Under the pieces are notes generated by a model. The model was not told the origin of the DNA. It ran no database searches and saw only the letters and a list, made by a program, of their open reading frames with translations. A program made the position numbers and the translations under genes. 64,000 nucleotides of DNA from Massospora cicadina (taxonomy: Eukaryota; Entomophthoromycota; Entomophthoromycetes; Entomophthorales; Entomophthoraceae): contig JAKSZP010017414.1 of NCBI GenBank assembly GCA_022478985.1, positions 1 to 64,000 of the forward strand, given 5' to 3'. Positions 22,501 to 33,519 of the stretch are shown here, one piece after another (positions within the stretch are counted from its first letter, which is position 1; every line of letters begins with the position of its first letter).

Positions 22501-25146
22501 GTCGACCTTTGGGGTCAGTTTGACGGAACTGAGATTGCCTTACCGGGAATTCTGTGCACTAAGAATTCAGTCACCATCCCCATCTCCCTATAAATGGACA
22601 ACATGGACAGTTTAATTACCAGATCTGGGTGCTCCATCGTCCCTACTGGCAGAGCGATGAATTCCCCTCATCTGTCAATCTGGTTTCCACCCCTTTGTTT
22701 GATTTTTGGAAGATCTGGTCTATTTGGTTGGGTCTAATTGGTTGATTTTGCCAATCACATCAATTCATTTGTTTGGTTGCTAGTCTCCTTGGGTTTGTTT
22801 GATGACAATTTCTGAGTTGACTTCAAGTTTGCTTTCGACTTGTCAGGCTTAGGTTTCAATTTAGTGGCGTCTTGTGCTTCCCATCCCTTTTTAGAAATTT
22901 TTTCAGATTTGCCTTCTGCCATCTTTCTTCCTCATGGATTGTCCATTCCACCTGGGATGGGCGTGGCTCCATCAGTTTGAGGATTGTTCCTTCATCCATT
23001 CTGTATGATTTAGGGTTTGGGTTGATGAAGGGCTCGTCATCCACTTCGGGTCACTTGGCCACTTCTCATTCCCATGCTTCCCTATGGATAAGGTCCAGCT
23101 CTTGCTGTTGGCGTTTCATGTCCATGACCTCCATTAGGTTCTGCGGGATCCATTCTTTGGCTTTTGGTCAAAAAATTGTTTTGGCCCTGACCTTTGTGAT
23201 CCCTCTGACAGGGTCATATTTTTACTCTCAAGGGATCTTTCCTTTGCGTAGGTGGCATTAGGCCATTGTATGGCTGGTCTGGTACAGAACTGGCATACTT
23301 GCTTCATGTATTACTGCTCTACGTACATGACTCTGATTAGGCTGGGCAGGCAGATGAATTGAGGTAGGGCGATATGATTTGCTTTATCCACTGGTCAAGT
23401 TCATATAGCGCTTTAACTGTTTGGAGTTGAAGGCACTTTGCAATGTAATCACCACTGGCTTGCTAAAATTCTCATACTTCCCCATAGTACAATATTCCGG
23501 TCCAGATCACTTCATGCAACCATTCCCTCTTTCAATTGGTTGGGAGGTTTTGTAATTTCACCCACCATGCAGTTTGGTTAGTGTATCTAGTCAGTTCCAT
23601 TCGCAGATAGACTCCCTTATACTTGATTCCCATCTCAAAGAGTTTTTTATGATCCAATTCGCCTGGGATCACAATATCTATATAGCCCCGTTCAGGCACC
23701 CAGTGGTGATTGAAGTCCCATCCTGCTAAGACCTCATTGAGCTCCTGATAAATTGCCATTATCAGGTCAGACCACTCCTCCTCCTCCAGCTGCAGGTGGA
23801 TTTGGATTGCATCCTTTAGATATGACTTAGGCGCTTGGCAGTCTGTGAAGCCTCCACAGATTAGTTAGCAAATGTATTTGATATGGCTTCCAGCCCCATT
23901 CCATGTGTTATAATTGGTATGGGCTGCCACGGCACTGTATGACTTTGCTTTCGTGCTATGCTTTAGTACTTCAGTGGGGGTTTTCCCCTTCATATTCAGC
24001 TTACTGACTCATTAAGGATGAATCCCTGATTGAGGAATGCTTCTATTTGGCGTATGCTGATACTGTAGCAATTAATGCTTCTGGCCATTTGTGAGCCAAT
24101 ATCCAGGTTTTGCCACTAAAGGGCATCCATCAGTGAAAATCCTAGTTAGTACCATTTGAGGGCAGATTCCAGACCACATGTTTGATGCAGGTATTTCTGG
24201 AGGGCCTCCAGCGTAATTGAACTATGCTGGCACCAGTCCCTTACTGTAACGCTGTTCTACCCATTGTCTGTGAATATTTGTGCCATGGTAGCAAGAACTA
24301 CCACCTCAAACCACTGAAAGGCTTTGGAAGGAAAGAAACCTTCAGCGGCTTATGGGGTGGCTACCATCAGTTCTGGGAAGAATTGCTTCCAATCCTGGAT
24401 GGTTTTGATTTGGATCTCCGCTTTTAGCCATTCTCAGCCCAGGTCTAGGGTCGTGACCCCTTTCATTGCTGATGCCGCCTGTGGTGAAATCTCATGTTCC
24501 ATCCACGGTTGGGCCAACTCTGGGGTGAACCCCGCTGCGTCCCAGTCTACAGCTTTGGCTAGTGTGGCGGCATTGCACCAGAGTTTCCATTTCTTGATGG
24601 GAAACAGTTGGCCTCAAAGGGTTTCATGGATGGGTTTCATGACTCCCAGATCCGCCCATTTACAAACTCGGTTGATATTGGCTCCCATGCAAAACCAGTA
24701 TATTATCTCCAGAGGGGAAATTCTGTTGGCGGACCAGTTAATGGCCTCTTCCGCTGACCAGTCCTGAAAGGGTCCCCACTCCACCACCTTCTCCTTTGTC
24801 CAGCCCGCCTTCATTAGGTTGGATGCGGTGGATGGTGGGATTCATTGTATGACCAGTGTAGGGTCTTGGTGGCCCTGAACCCAGCTGCAATCCACAGCAA
24901 TGCCTCCTCTGGGGAGAGAGTGGCGTTATACCATTCCAGCGCGGTGTCAACTGGAATGGTATGTTAGGCCCATTTGAGGGCAATTAAATGTTTTAGGAAA
25001 CATTTCACGTAGTCAAATAATTCAGTTGAGGTGAATCCCAAGCTCCCAACGGCTTGGGTGAATCTCACTGATATTCCAGCCTTATTGTATTCTATCACAT
25101 TAAGGAGGTCAATACTGGCTTCCATCTAAGCCTTCACGTCTGCCAG

Positions 25147-26297
25147 TGTCAGGCGAACAGCAAGTAAGAATTAGACTGGCCTGCCAGCCAGGATGCCAGA
25201 GCACCCAAACAGCAAACCAGAATGCTCGAGGCACTGCTGCTGATATGATGAATATGGAGCTGAAAAAGGGTTTCACCAATATCTGCCGGTGAGCTTGAAT
25301 TTTGTATAAGCACAAGATAAAGTACCAGATGCACACAGCTGTTAACCCCGAGGGGTATGAGAGTGTCAGCGGATAAGGCGGCTTAATTTTCAACATTTAG
25401 AAACTAAAATTTGGGGAAGGTGTTTTAATGGAAAATTTAAGGAAGAAAAATTGGCCAACAATTTTCTCAGTATGATGCAACTAATTAAATAGTAGTTGAT
25501 TTGGGAGAAAACAAGCTGAGATTGGGTCCCACAAATTCGACCTAACTGACAAATTATTTAAGAATGGGTTAGTTCCCTGGAAACTGACATTGAAAAATTT
25601 GGCGGTGGGCCAAGTTTTCTGTCAGTTCAACCTCAAACATCTGAACCAAGGCCTTGCTACATTTCTGACGGTTGGCATGATGGCGTTAAGCCTGACGAGC
25701 GGTAGGAATCCCCCAAGGCCACCCCACATAGGGGTGAGCCCATTTGGTTGGGAACGGGTTCAGGATGCCCAAACCACCCATGCTTGGTCTCTGGGCCATG
25801 CATTCAGTCAGTGGCATTGCATCATGCGCAACACCCAATTTGTCAGCAGGAAGCTTTGAAACCTCGATAATAGTGTCCAGTGCTATTACCTGCCCATCGG
25901 AGGAGATGCCTGACAGATTTGGGGGGGGAGATTTTTCCAATTGTCATGTTAACCAAATTGCAACCTTTGGGCTTTCCAATTGATAGATCAGGCTTCATAC
26001 CTTTTTGACCATTTAAAATCCAAGCATTGGGCTGATTGCTGCTCAAATTGGTTATGATTAATTTCATTTCATCGATCTTGGTGCAGATTTCACTGATTCC
26101 TCATAGCAGTTCTTCTGAGGAGAGTGTGGGTATCAGGAGTTGCCCAAAATGGGAGGGCTGTTACCCAGCACTCATCTACCATGTGAGCGAAATCACCCTG
26201 AGTAATGAGGGGCACAGCCATCCTCTTCAGTGCCTTCTTGCTCAGAAATGGGAAAATGGCCTGATTGACACCCAGAGGACATTCCCCAGGACTTACA
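25147..26297 (-). repeat. 3' LTR of Ty3-B
   Basis: This 1151-bp LTR is the downstream one on the minus strand. Plus-strand ends are TGTCAGG and CTTACA. Long frames inside it, including a 204-codon plus-strand frame at 26036-26650 that runs out past its end, have no matching domain and are not genes. Confidence 0.92.
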
Positions 26298-28527
26298 TTA
26301 CCATTTCCTTTTCCCAAGGGAAGGGCCCCACCACCAGGGAACTGTATGAAAGAACCACATTCTTATGCGCCTTGGGTAGTTTGATTGCCATAATAGTCGC
26401 GACTTTTTTTGAGGGGGCAGGGAGCTTTGGGGTGGGATATGTGGAATGCATCAACCAGGTCCATGAAGTTCGCACAATTGTGCACCTTGACCCAACTGTT
26501 TTTGTAAGCTGGATACCCTTTCCAAGACATGAGGTATTGTATGGAATGTCGGAATTATGGGATGCCAAGATAGCATCTACCTCAGATTCCTCCTCATCTG
26601 TAACAATGATAAGTTCCAGTTTCTGTGGGAATTGCACCCTTGAAGGGTGACAGCTGGGAAACATGGAAAACGGGGTGCTGCTTCCAATGCGTGGAGAGAT
26701 TTAGTCAGAATGCCCCGTTGCCCAATACCTCCTCCAACAAATGGGGACCCAAGCATTTACTGGCGAATTTGTAGGAAGGGGCCTGAATTTTTAAATGATG
26801 GGTGTTGAGCATAACATAAGAGCCCTTCATAAACTCGTGACCTGAAGACGCTTTTGATCTACAAACTGCTTATAGTTGTCTATAGCTTTGGTGAGGTGTT
26901 CCTGCACTAAAGCTTGAGTTGATCTAATATGAGCAGCGTGGTCCACGGCATCTTGAACCTCTGGCTGCAAGCATGGTCTGACCAAAAATAAAGGATTATA
27001 ACCCAACGTTGCTTTGTAGGGGGAAAACCCCGTGGACGCGTGGGTTCCATTATTGTATGCAAATTGGGCGAGAGGGAGTTCATTGGCCCAAGTATCCTGC
27101 GCGGCTGCAGCATAGCAACGCAAGTACTGTTTAAGAACTTGATTGACCCACTTGGTCTGGACGTCAGATTGAGGATAATACGCCATGGAGTGACAGGGTG
27201 ATATTTTCAGGATTGATAGGAGTTCACTCCAAAACTGCGCGGTGAACTGGGAGCCATGGTCACTGATAATCTCCTGGGGAGACCAAACATTAGAAACACA
27301 TGGCGTACGAAAAGGCGGGCAGTTTCTTTGGACATAATTGTGGAAGTGCAAGGTATAAAAAGGGAAAATTTTGTGAAGTGATCCACCAATACCATCACCA
27401 CTGTGAACCCATTAGAACAGGGGAGCTCGACAATAAAGTCCACGGACACCAATGTCCATGGCCCTCCACCTGCTGTAAGGGGTGCAGGAGGCCATTTTTG
27501 CTGGAATGATCTGACTTAGCCCTGGAAAAAGTAACACAATTGGCAATCCGGGCCAGAACTTCTTTTGTCAAACCTGCCCAATTGTAGATCCATTTGATCA
27601 AATCGATGCATTTCTTAGAACCAGGGTGATCAACTGTGGGGGGATCGTGATGTGTGCAAAATACCTCAGTTCAGAAGGAGGGGGAACCCAAACGCAGGAT
27701 CTAAAATATATAATACCCTCCTTCAGTGAGTATAGGGAGTGTTTATACTTCTGGTGAAATAACTGCTCAGCCAAATCCACGCCCTCAGGGCAGGCCATTT
27801 GACTGGTTAAGACCTGAGCAACTAACGGAGCATCAGGGGCCAGAGCGGAGGAAGGAATGACAGGGGGAACAATTGACAAGATTTGGTGGTAGGAATCATA
27901 GTAACATGATCCACTTCCTCCGGATCCACAGAAATGTGGGTGGGGCTGCAGCTGAGAAAATTGGGAAGTACATTTAGTGCACCTTTTATGAATTTGTATT
28001 TGAAGTTGAAATTTCACAGGTCCTGATAGGTTCAGGCTTGCCGGTGTGCCATTTTTGGGTTTACAAAAGTACAACAGGGCCTGGTGATCCATGCGAACTG
28101 TAATTCATGTCAGGCACCCTGTAACAGGTACCTCCAATGAGTTGGCCCATGAAACGGCTGCCAACTCCTTGTCATAAATAGCCCAAGACTGCTCCATAGA
28201 GGAAAACTTTTGGGAAAATTAGGCAACCAGGTGTTCCAAACCATCGTGCTCCCAGAGCAACAATGCTCCAACAGCTACTGATGATGCGTCACATGCAACG
28301 ATATATGGCTTGGTGGGTTCAACATGTTTTAAAATGGGAGGGGATACAAACACCTCTTTAATCCATTCAAATGCCTGTTGGCATTTGTCCATCCAGTGAA
28401 AAGGTACAATTTTCCCTGTGAGTGGGTGAAGTGGGGCGGCGAGCTGAGAGAGTGTAAGAGAACTTTTTTAAGAAAATGATAGTTCCCAAGAAACTCCATA
28501 GTTGTTTCTGGGTAGTCATGGTTGGCC

Positions 28528-28590
<63 letters not shown>

Positions 28591-29770
28591 CAGATAGCAT
28601 ACAACCTATTGGGAGGGATTGCGACACCATCTTTAAGAACCAGGTTCCCAAGGAAAGTAACTCCTCCTTATAAAACTCACACTTGGAAGGTTTGAGGAAC
28701 AACCCTGCCTTATGCAAGGCGACCACCACCGCTTCCAAGTCAATAGCATGTTGTTCGGGAGTTGGATAGTGAACCAGAATATTATCAATGTATGCAACAG
28801 CACAGGTGAACTGGAGGTCACCCAGTACATTGTCAATCATCCGTTGGAACGTAGCAGGAGCATTCTTCAGCCTGAAAGGCATTACCTGAAATTGGAAAAT
28901 GCCGCGCTTCATCCAGATCGCTGTTAACCATTCCTGCCCTTCCATTACCTGAATTTGTTTGAAGGCGTTCACCAGATCCAGCTTAGAGAACACATGGGAT
29001 TTGGCGATTGCCTGACTGATTGTCTGCTCCAGAGGCAAGGAGTAGGGATCAGTGACTGTTATTCTATTCAAATGACCATAATCCAAGCAGGGATGGAGAG
29101 AACCATCCGATTTTTTTGGCGAAGATGATGGGAGACATGACTGGCTTGTCTCCTCAAACAACCACCCTTTTCAAACATATCATCTAACCAGGTATTGAAA
29201 GTTCTTCCTCCGCTGTATGGGGATATAACGGGCAGTTGATGTTCACCAACTCCACGGTTGTTCAAAACCCACAATTGAACCTAGTGTGCTTAGGCAGATG
29301 ATCTGCCTTTTTCATGTCAAAGATTCTTCAATAACGCATTAAGCTCTTGGGAAAATCGGCTGAAATGCCCGCAGAAGTGACTAGGGTATTGATAGAGCTG
29401 GTTCCTTGTACCTTCTTGAGGGTGTCAATTAAAGGAAATTCTCCCTCCAGATGATTATTGAAAAACGACAACATATTAGACTCTAAGTGAATCTTAACAT
29501 TTTGTTGGCGCCACCATACCACACCTAGGATTACTGGAAACACCAAGTTTAACATGACCAAAAACGATCACAGAAGCTGAATTGGTGTATTGAAAATGTG
29601 ACTGGGTGACGTACCAGGTATGAGGTTTGGGAGGCTGATGAAGCAACCATCACTGAAGGACCTGCATCCATGGCAAGTTCCAATTGCTGGGCCAGTTATA
29701 CACTTATAAAACTTCCCGCAGCTCCAGTTTCCACCAGGGCCTCAAATGAGACGTGATGGGACACACACTA
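26298..29770 (-). pseudogene. Ty3-B pol (protease to chromodomain), broken
   Basis: In minus-strand order: protease near 29750-29700 has VETGAAGSFI, with Glu in place of the catalytic Asp. RT (29161-28367) has SDGSLHPCLDYGHLN near 29090 and VMPFRLKNAPATF near 28880, and YIDNILV near 28790 where YIDD is required. A G-run interrupts the connection region at 28529-28587. RNase H is largely lost before 28092. The integrase has VDFIVELP near 27440 and SDHGSQF near 27250, but SDVQTKWVNQ near 27160, in which the catalytic Glu is replaced by Lys. A frameshifted chromodomain lies near 26580-26430 (EVDAILAS, and SWKGY in another frame). Losses in three active sites show it is long dead. Confidence 0.9.
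28529..28587. repeat. 59-bp C homopolymer inside Ty3-B RT
   Basis: There is an uninterrupted run of 59 C on the plus strand (G on the coding strand). It lies at the point where coding sequence TGG GAG TGG CCA (Trp-Glu-Trp-Pro, typical of this RT-RNase H linker) would have a single G. About 58 extra bases are present, which also shifts the frame. It could be real slippage expansion or an assembly or base-calling artefact. Poly-Gly and poly-Pro translations across it are meaningless. Confidence 0.95.
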
Positions 29771-30045
29771 ATCTTCATGGGTACTAAGAAGTAAGCGTAG
29801 TTCTCTTTATTGGTAGTTGTAGATGAATTCAGTGATACTGAAGAGATGGTGGTGGTGTCAGGGGAAACCAATGGGCAAATAGCCGCGGCAACAAAGGGGT
29901 ATGGTTTTGGAGTTTTGAGTGGGGCCAGACTAATGTGGGCAGAGATATTTTTTTACAACCTGGTTCAGTTGGAAAGAAGGAACCATTGCTGCGCCAATAC
30001 ACGTGAGAAAGGCGGAAATGGCAAAGAATAATGGTTGGCCGATTA

Positions 30046-31201
30046 TGTCAGGTGAACAGCAAGTAAGAATTAGACTGTCCTGCCAGCCAGGATGCCAGAG
30101 CACCCAAATGGCAAACCAGAATGCCTGAGGCACTGCTGCTGATATGACAAATATGAAACTAAAAAGGGGTTTCACCAATATCTGCCAGTGAGCCAGAATT
30201 TTGTATAGGCATAAGATAAAGTACCAGATGCACATGGCTGTTAACCCTGAGGGGTACGAGAGCATCAGCAGATAAGGTGGCTTAATTCTCAACATATAAA
30301 AACTAAATTTTGGGGAATGTTGTTTTAATGAAAAATTTGAGGAAGAAAAATTGACCAACAATTTTCTCAGTGTGATGTGACTGATTAAATAGTAGTGATC
30401 TGGGGGAAAACAAACTGGGATTGGGTCTTAAAAATTTGAACTAACCGGCAAATTATTTGGGAATGGGTGGGTTAGTTCCCTGAAAACTGACATCATAAGA
30501 TTTGCCGGCAGGCCAAGTCGCTGTCAGTTTGACCTCAAATGTCTGAACCAAGGCTTTGGTACATTTCTGATGGTTGGTGTAACGGTGTTTAGCCCAATGA
30601 GCGGCAGGAATCCCCCAAGGCCACCACACATAGGAGTGGGCCCATTTGGTTGGGAACAGGTTCAGGATGCCCAACCCACCCGTGCTCAGTCACTAGGCCA
30701 TTAATTCAGTCAGTGGCATTGTGTCAGGAGCAACACCCAATTTGTCAGCAGGAAGCTTTGAAACCTCGTCAATAGTGTCCAGTGCTATTACCTGCCCATT
30801 GGGGGAGATGCCCGACGGATTTGGGAGGGGAGATTTTTCCAATTGTCATTTTAACTGAATCACAACTGTCAGGCATTCTGACCAATAGATCAGTATTCAT
30901 ACCTTTTCAACCATTTAAAATCTGAGAGTTGGGCTGATTGCCGCTCAAATTGGTTACAATCAATTTCATTTTGGCGATCTTGGTGCAGATTTCACTGATT
31001 CCTCATAGCAGTTCTACCAAGGAGAGTGTGGGTATTGGGAGCAGTACCCAAAGTGGGAGAGCTATTACCCAGTGCTTGTCTACCATGTGAGCGAGATCGC
31101 CCTGAGTAATGAGGGGTACAGACATCCCCTTCAGTGCTTTCTTGCTTGGAAATGGGAAAATGGCCCAATTGAAACCCAGAGGACGTTCCACGGGTCTTAC
31201 A
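30046..31201 (-). repeat. 5' LTR of Ty3-B
   Basis: This 1156-bp LTR is the upstream one on the minus strand. It shares the whole length of the left LTR, with many scattered substitutions and small indels. It is followed on the plus strand by the GCCAG duplication and then LINE-A3 sequence resuming in register. Confidence 0.92.
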
Positions 31202-32534
31202 GCCAGCTTTAAATCTTCCCAAACTGCAGTTTTGATCACTTTATGCTCCAGGGAGTTTCATCCAACCAAGGGCATCTTCAGTTTGGATCCATGACACAAT
31301 GAAGAGCATCACCATCTCAGGTGATATTTGGGTGTCAAGCCATTGTTTGGCTACCCCAGCAGAAAACTTGTGTTCACACCATATGGCTGCAATGGCCAGT
31401 GTAATGTTTTTGGAGAACCATTGGGTTGCCATTGAATATGGGAACTGTAGGGTCTCCCATTTCTTATTTCATGTGAAGACACTCCACAGTGGGCTAAAAT
31501 GTTCTTTTGGATGGGGGTGTACTTTACAGGGCTCTGGTCATCAACTCAACCACTGTCAGGGTTTCAGCCCCTTCTGGTAGTATTTTAACTTTTTTCAATG
31601 AACCTTCACAGGTGTCTAATCCTTTGAATTTAATGCCCAATGCTCCTTCATCCCTGATGGGGATCATCCCTGATGGTTTGCTCTGATTTTCAGATTGATT
31701 TTGGGCTGATTTTGCCCCCACTGTCAACTTGAATTTGTTGGGGATTGCACCTGATGGTTCATTGGGGATTGTGCCCAATGATATGCTCAGTTTACTTGTT
31801 CAATCATGGTTGGGGACTGGTCTCCCCCTGACTGGTCAATGTTGGGATTGATCTCCAACAATTTTTTTGGGTGATTTTTTTGAGTGTCATCAGATACTTT
31901 CTCCATCTCATTTGTGAACATTTTTTGTTATTGCCCAAATGAACTAGGCCCTTGGCTTCTGCTGGTTGAATTGAATTTGGTATCTGATCTGACCAAAAAT
32001 TCATAGGGGTTTTTTTGTTTTTTTTTAAAAAAAGTCTTTTCCCCCTGTGAGGCCCCAAGCCTCTCACCTATTTGAGGTTCAGTGGGGAATATACCAGATT
32101 CTACTGCTCTTGGCGTTGCTCCACACTCCCCAAGGTCAGCGTCAATCAGGTTTTCAGTGGAAACTGATCCTGGGGAGTCAGTTGCATTTGCCACGCTCAT
32201 CGCTGTGTTTTCATGTTTTTTGTTTGAGTTCAATTATTTTTTGGTTGTTTGTGCCACCAATTTGTTATTAGTGCCTTTGTCATCTGGAAGTCGTCCAGAC
32301 AGTGTGTCCATCTTGGCATACTTCATAATTAGGGTCATATTTGGCACAAGCAGAATCTGTTTCTTTGTGCTTTGCACAGATGGGCAGAAAGACCTACTTA
32401 TGCTAAGTATTATAACCGTGGTGTACTGCTCTATAGGTGCAGTATTACACAGGCAGTTGAATGTTCTCTCTGGACTTGTACTAATTACTTTTAAATTATA
32501 AAAATGAATATTGCAAAAAAGGGAGAGCAGATGT

Positions 32535-32564
32535 AGATGTGATAACCAACTACACCACAAAGAC
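32535..32564 (-). repeat. tRNA-Val 5' half at the A3 5' end
   Basis: The minus strand reads GTCTTTGTGGTGTAGTTGGT then TATCACATCT: tRNA-Val nucleotides 1-30, the longest of the four halves, reaching into the anticodon stem. An extra ACATCTGCTCT follows before typical LINE 5' sequence. Upstream (plus-strand right) is sequence that also lies upstream of the half at 49718-49737, so this is genuine tRNA gene flank and not LINE. Confidence 0.8.
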
Positions 32565-32940
32565 TTGTGATGTATTTTTGCTAAATTATAGTAATGACAA
32601 TACTCATACCCCCTTCAATATAAAATTAAATATTTTAAATTTTTATTTGATGTGGGACAGATCTGGGGATGGTACTGAACTGACTAAGGGGAAATCAAAT
32701 GAATAGGAAAGAAGGACAAAACCCAGAAAACCTTCATGCATGGCGTTCTGATAGGCCAGGAACTCCATGGACGACCTTGCTATTTACTATCTTGTTTGGG
32801 GCATTGGTGCACAATTCCAACCCAGTCATAGTTGTTCCCTACACAAAGTTCATCTACCAGAATCAAACTCAGTTCAGTATGAAATTGAAATAAATGGTTA
32901 GTTATATATGATGTAAGTGTTTATACAGTATAAAAGTTAT
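32565..32940. other. tRNA-Val upstream flank with a ~245-bp insert
   Basis: The first ~65 bp (tgctaaattatagtaatgacaa-like) parallel the spacer at 49738-49800. The similarity is then interrupted and resumes at about 32874. TTCAATATAAAATTAAA near 32611 and TTCAGTATGAAATTGAAA near 32874 resemble each other and the single corresponding stretch near 49790. This suggests a ~245-bp insertion (about 32630-32873) flanked by a diverged duplication of about 17 bp. The insert has no gene I recognise. A frame at 32699-32893 looks like chance. Confidence 0.4.
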
Positions 32941-33350
32941 AAATTTTTTGGGGGAAAGAACCTTTACTATAAAGGCTCTAAAAAGTATAAAAATTTTTGG
33001 AAAAAAAGAACCTCCTTTAAAAAAGCTCTAAAAAGTATGAAATAATCAAGAAATCATGCCTCCTCAATAAAGCCCTTTTTGAAGTTAGCACCATCTTCCA
33101 ACCTGACTTATAGAATTTTGCTTACAAATAAAAGTTATATCTTATGTCTAGATTGGGTCCAAATGTAAACTATATGCAACTTTGAATATACAGTTCTGAG
33201 TATATATATTATAAATGCCTATTAAAAGTCAATTAAAATATGGCACTGACTTCAAAAAAGGGTTTTATTGAGGAGGCATAATTGTTCATTTTTTCATACT
33301 TTTTATAGCTTTTTTAAAAAGGTTTTTTTTCCTAAAAAACTTTACCTCCA
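32941..33350. repeat. Foldback (MITE-like) inverted repeat, left portion
   Basis: Two arms face each other: 33022-33082 (GCTCTAAAAAGTATG...CAATAAAGCCC) and about 33250-33310, its near reverse complement (gaggaggcat, catactttttatagc). The pairing extends outward through the A-rich text on both sides to about 32995 and 33340. A second, tandem version of the outer arm (ctaaaaagtataa, 32965-32990) lies just outside. The middle (33083-33249) is non-coding. The right arm is cut by LINE-B and continues after 38630. It is best read as a MITE-like foldback element; a target duplication was not found. Confidence 0.6.
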
Positions 33351-33519
33351 TCAAAGCTTTTCTTTCTCGTTGCAAACACTTTTGCAACCCATTCAATTCA
33401 AGACTAAATCTAGTATGATAATCTCATAGAGGGGATTAGTCTGCGCCCATGTCTGGGAGAAGTTGGGCAAGCAAGGCAAGAGGAGCAGGCGGAAGGCCCG
33501 CAGCCTCTAACATTCGAAA

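Larger units (their letters stand above)
25147..31201 (-). mobile_element. Ty3-B: Ty3/Gypsy chromovirus, 6.06 kb, decayed, gag missing
   Basis: Direct LTRs of 1151 bp (25147-26297) and 1156 bp (30046-31201) flank a minus-strand pol. GCCAG flanks both sides (25142-25146 and 31202-31206), a perfect 5-bp target duplication in LINE-A3 ORF1. On the minus strand the LTR runs TGTAAG...CTGACA. A purine-rich tract (GGGAAAAGGAAATGG, about 26301-26320) lies next to the 3' LTR. Only about 300 bp separate the 5' LTR from the protease, too little for gag. Pol is dead (see its entry) and contains a 59-bp homopolymer. Confidence 0.94.
22500..32233 (-). pseudogene. LINE-A3 ORF1, broken and split by Ty3-B
   Basis: The minus-strand start is near an ATG at 32233. 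The N-terminal acidic and Ser-rich segment (GIFPTEPQ near 32080) and the repeat region around 31640-31760 lie right of Ty3-B. The rest lies left of it: GWTKEKVVEWG near 24790, PGELDHKKLFEMGIKYKG near 23650, RYTNQTAWWVKLQNLPTN near 23560, the knuckle region near 23270 and the Lys-rich tail toward 22850 (KSYRMDEG near 22990). Frameshifts and stops are frequent. The parts match ORF1 of A2 and A4 in order and spacing. Confidence 0.75.
12591..32534 (-). mobile_element. LINE-A copy A3, full length, split by Ty3-A and Ty3-B
   Basis: The 3' end at about 12591 and the 5' end at about 32534 are both flanked by tRNA-Val halves. Subtracting Ty3-A (13581-19534) and Ty3-B (25147-31201) with one duplication each leaves about 7.93 kb, the full LINE-A length. 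The LINE sequence resumes in register on both sides of each insert: gcatcatgatctgcta | gttcaaatgacc across Ty3-A, and cacgtctgccag | ctttaaatcttc across Ty3-B. It has the same ORF1-ORF2 order as A2, is heavily mutated and is non-functional. Confidence 0.9.

Noticed and set aside
26036..26650. 204-codon plus-strand open frame
   Set aside because: It lies almost wholly within the 3' LTR of Ty3-B, runs over the LTR end into the polypurine region, and has no recognisable domain.
28329..28673. Gly-rich and Pro-rich proteins
   Set aside because: They are translations of the 59-bp C/G run, not real low-complexity proteins.
32699..32893. 64-codon plus-strand open frame
   Set aside because: It has no domain and no homologue in the window. 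It sits mostly in a likely short insertion.
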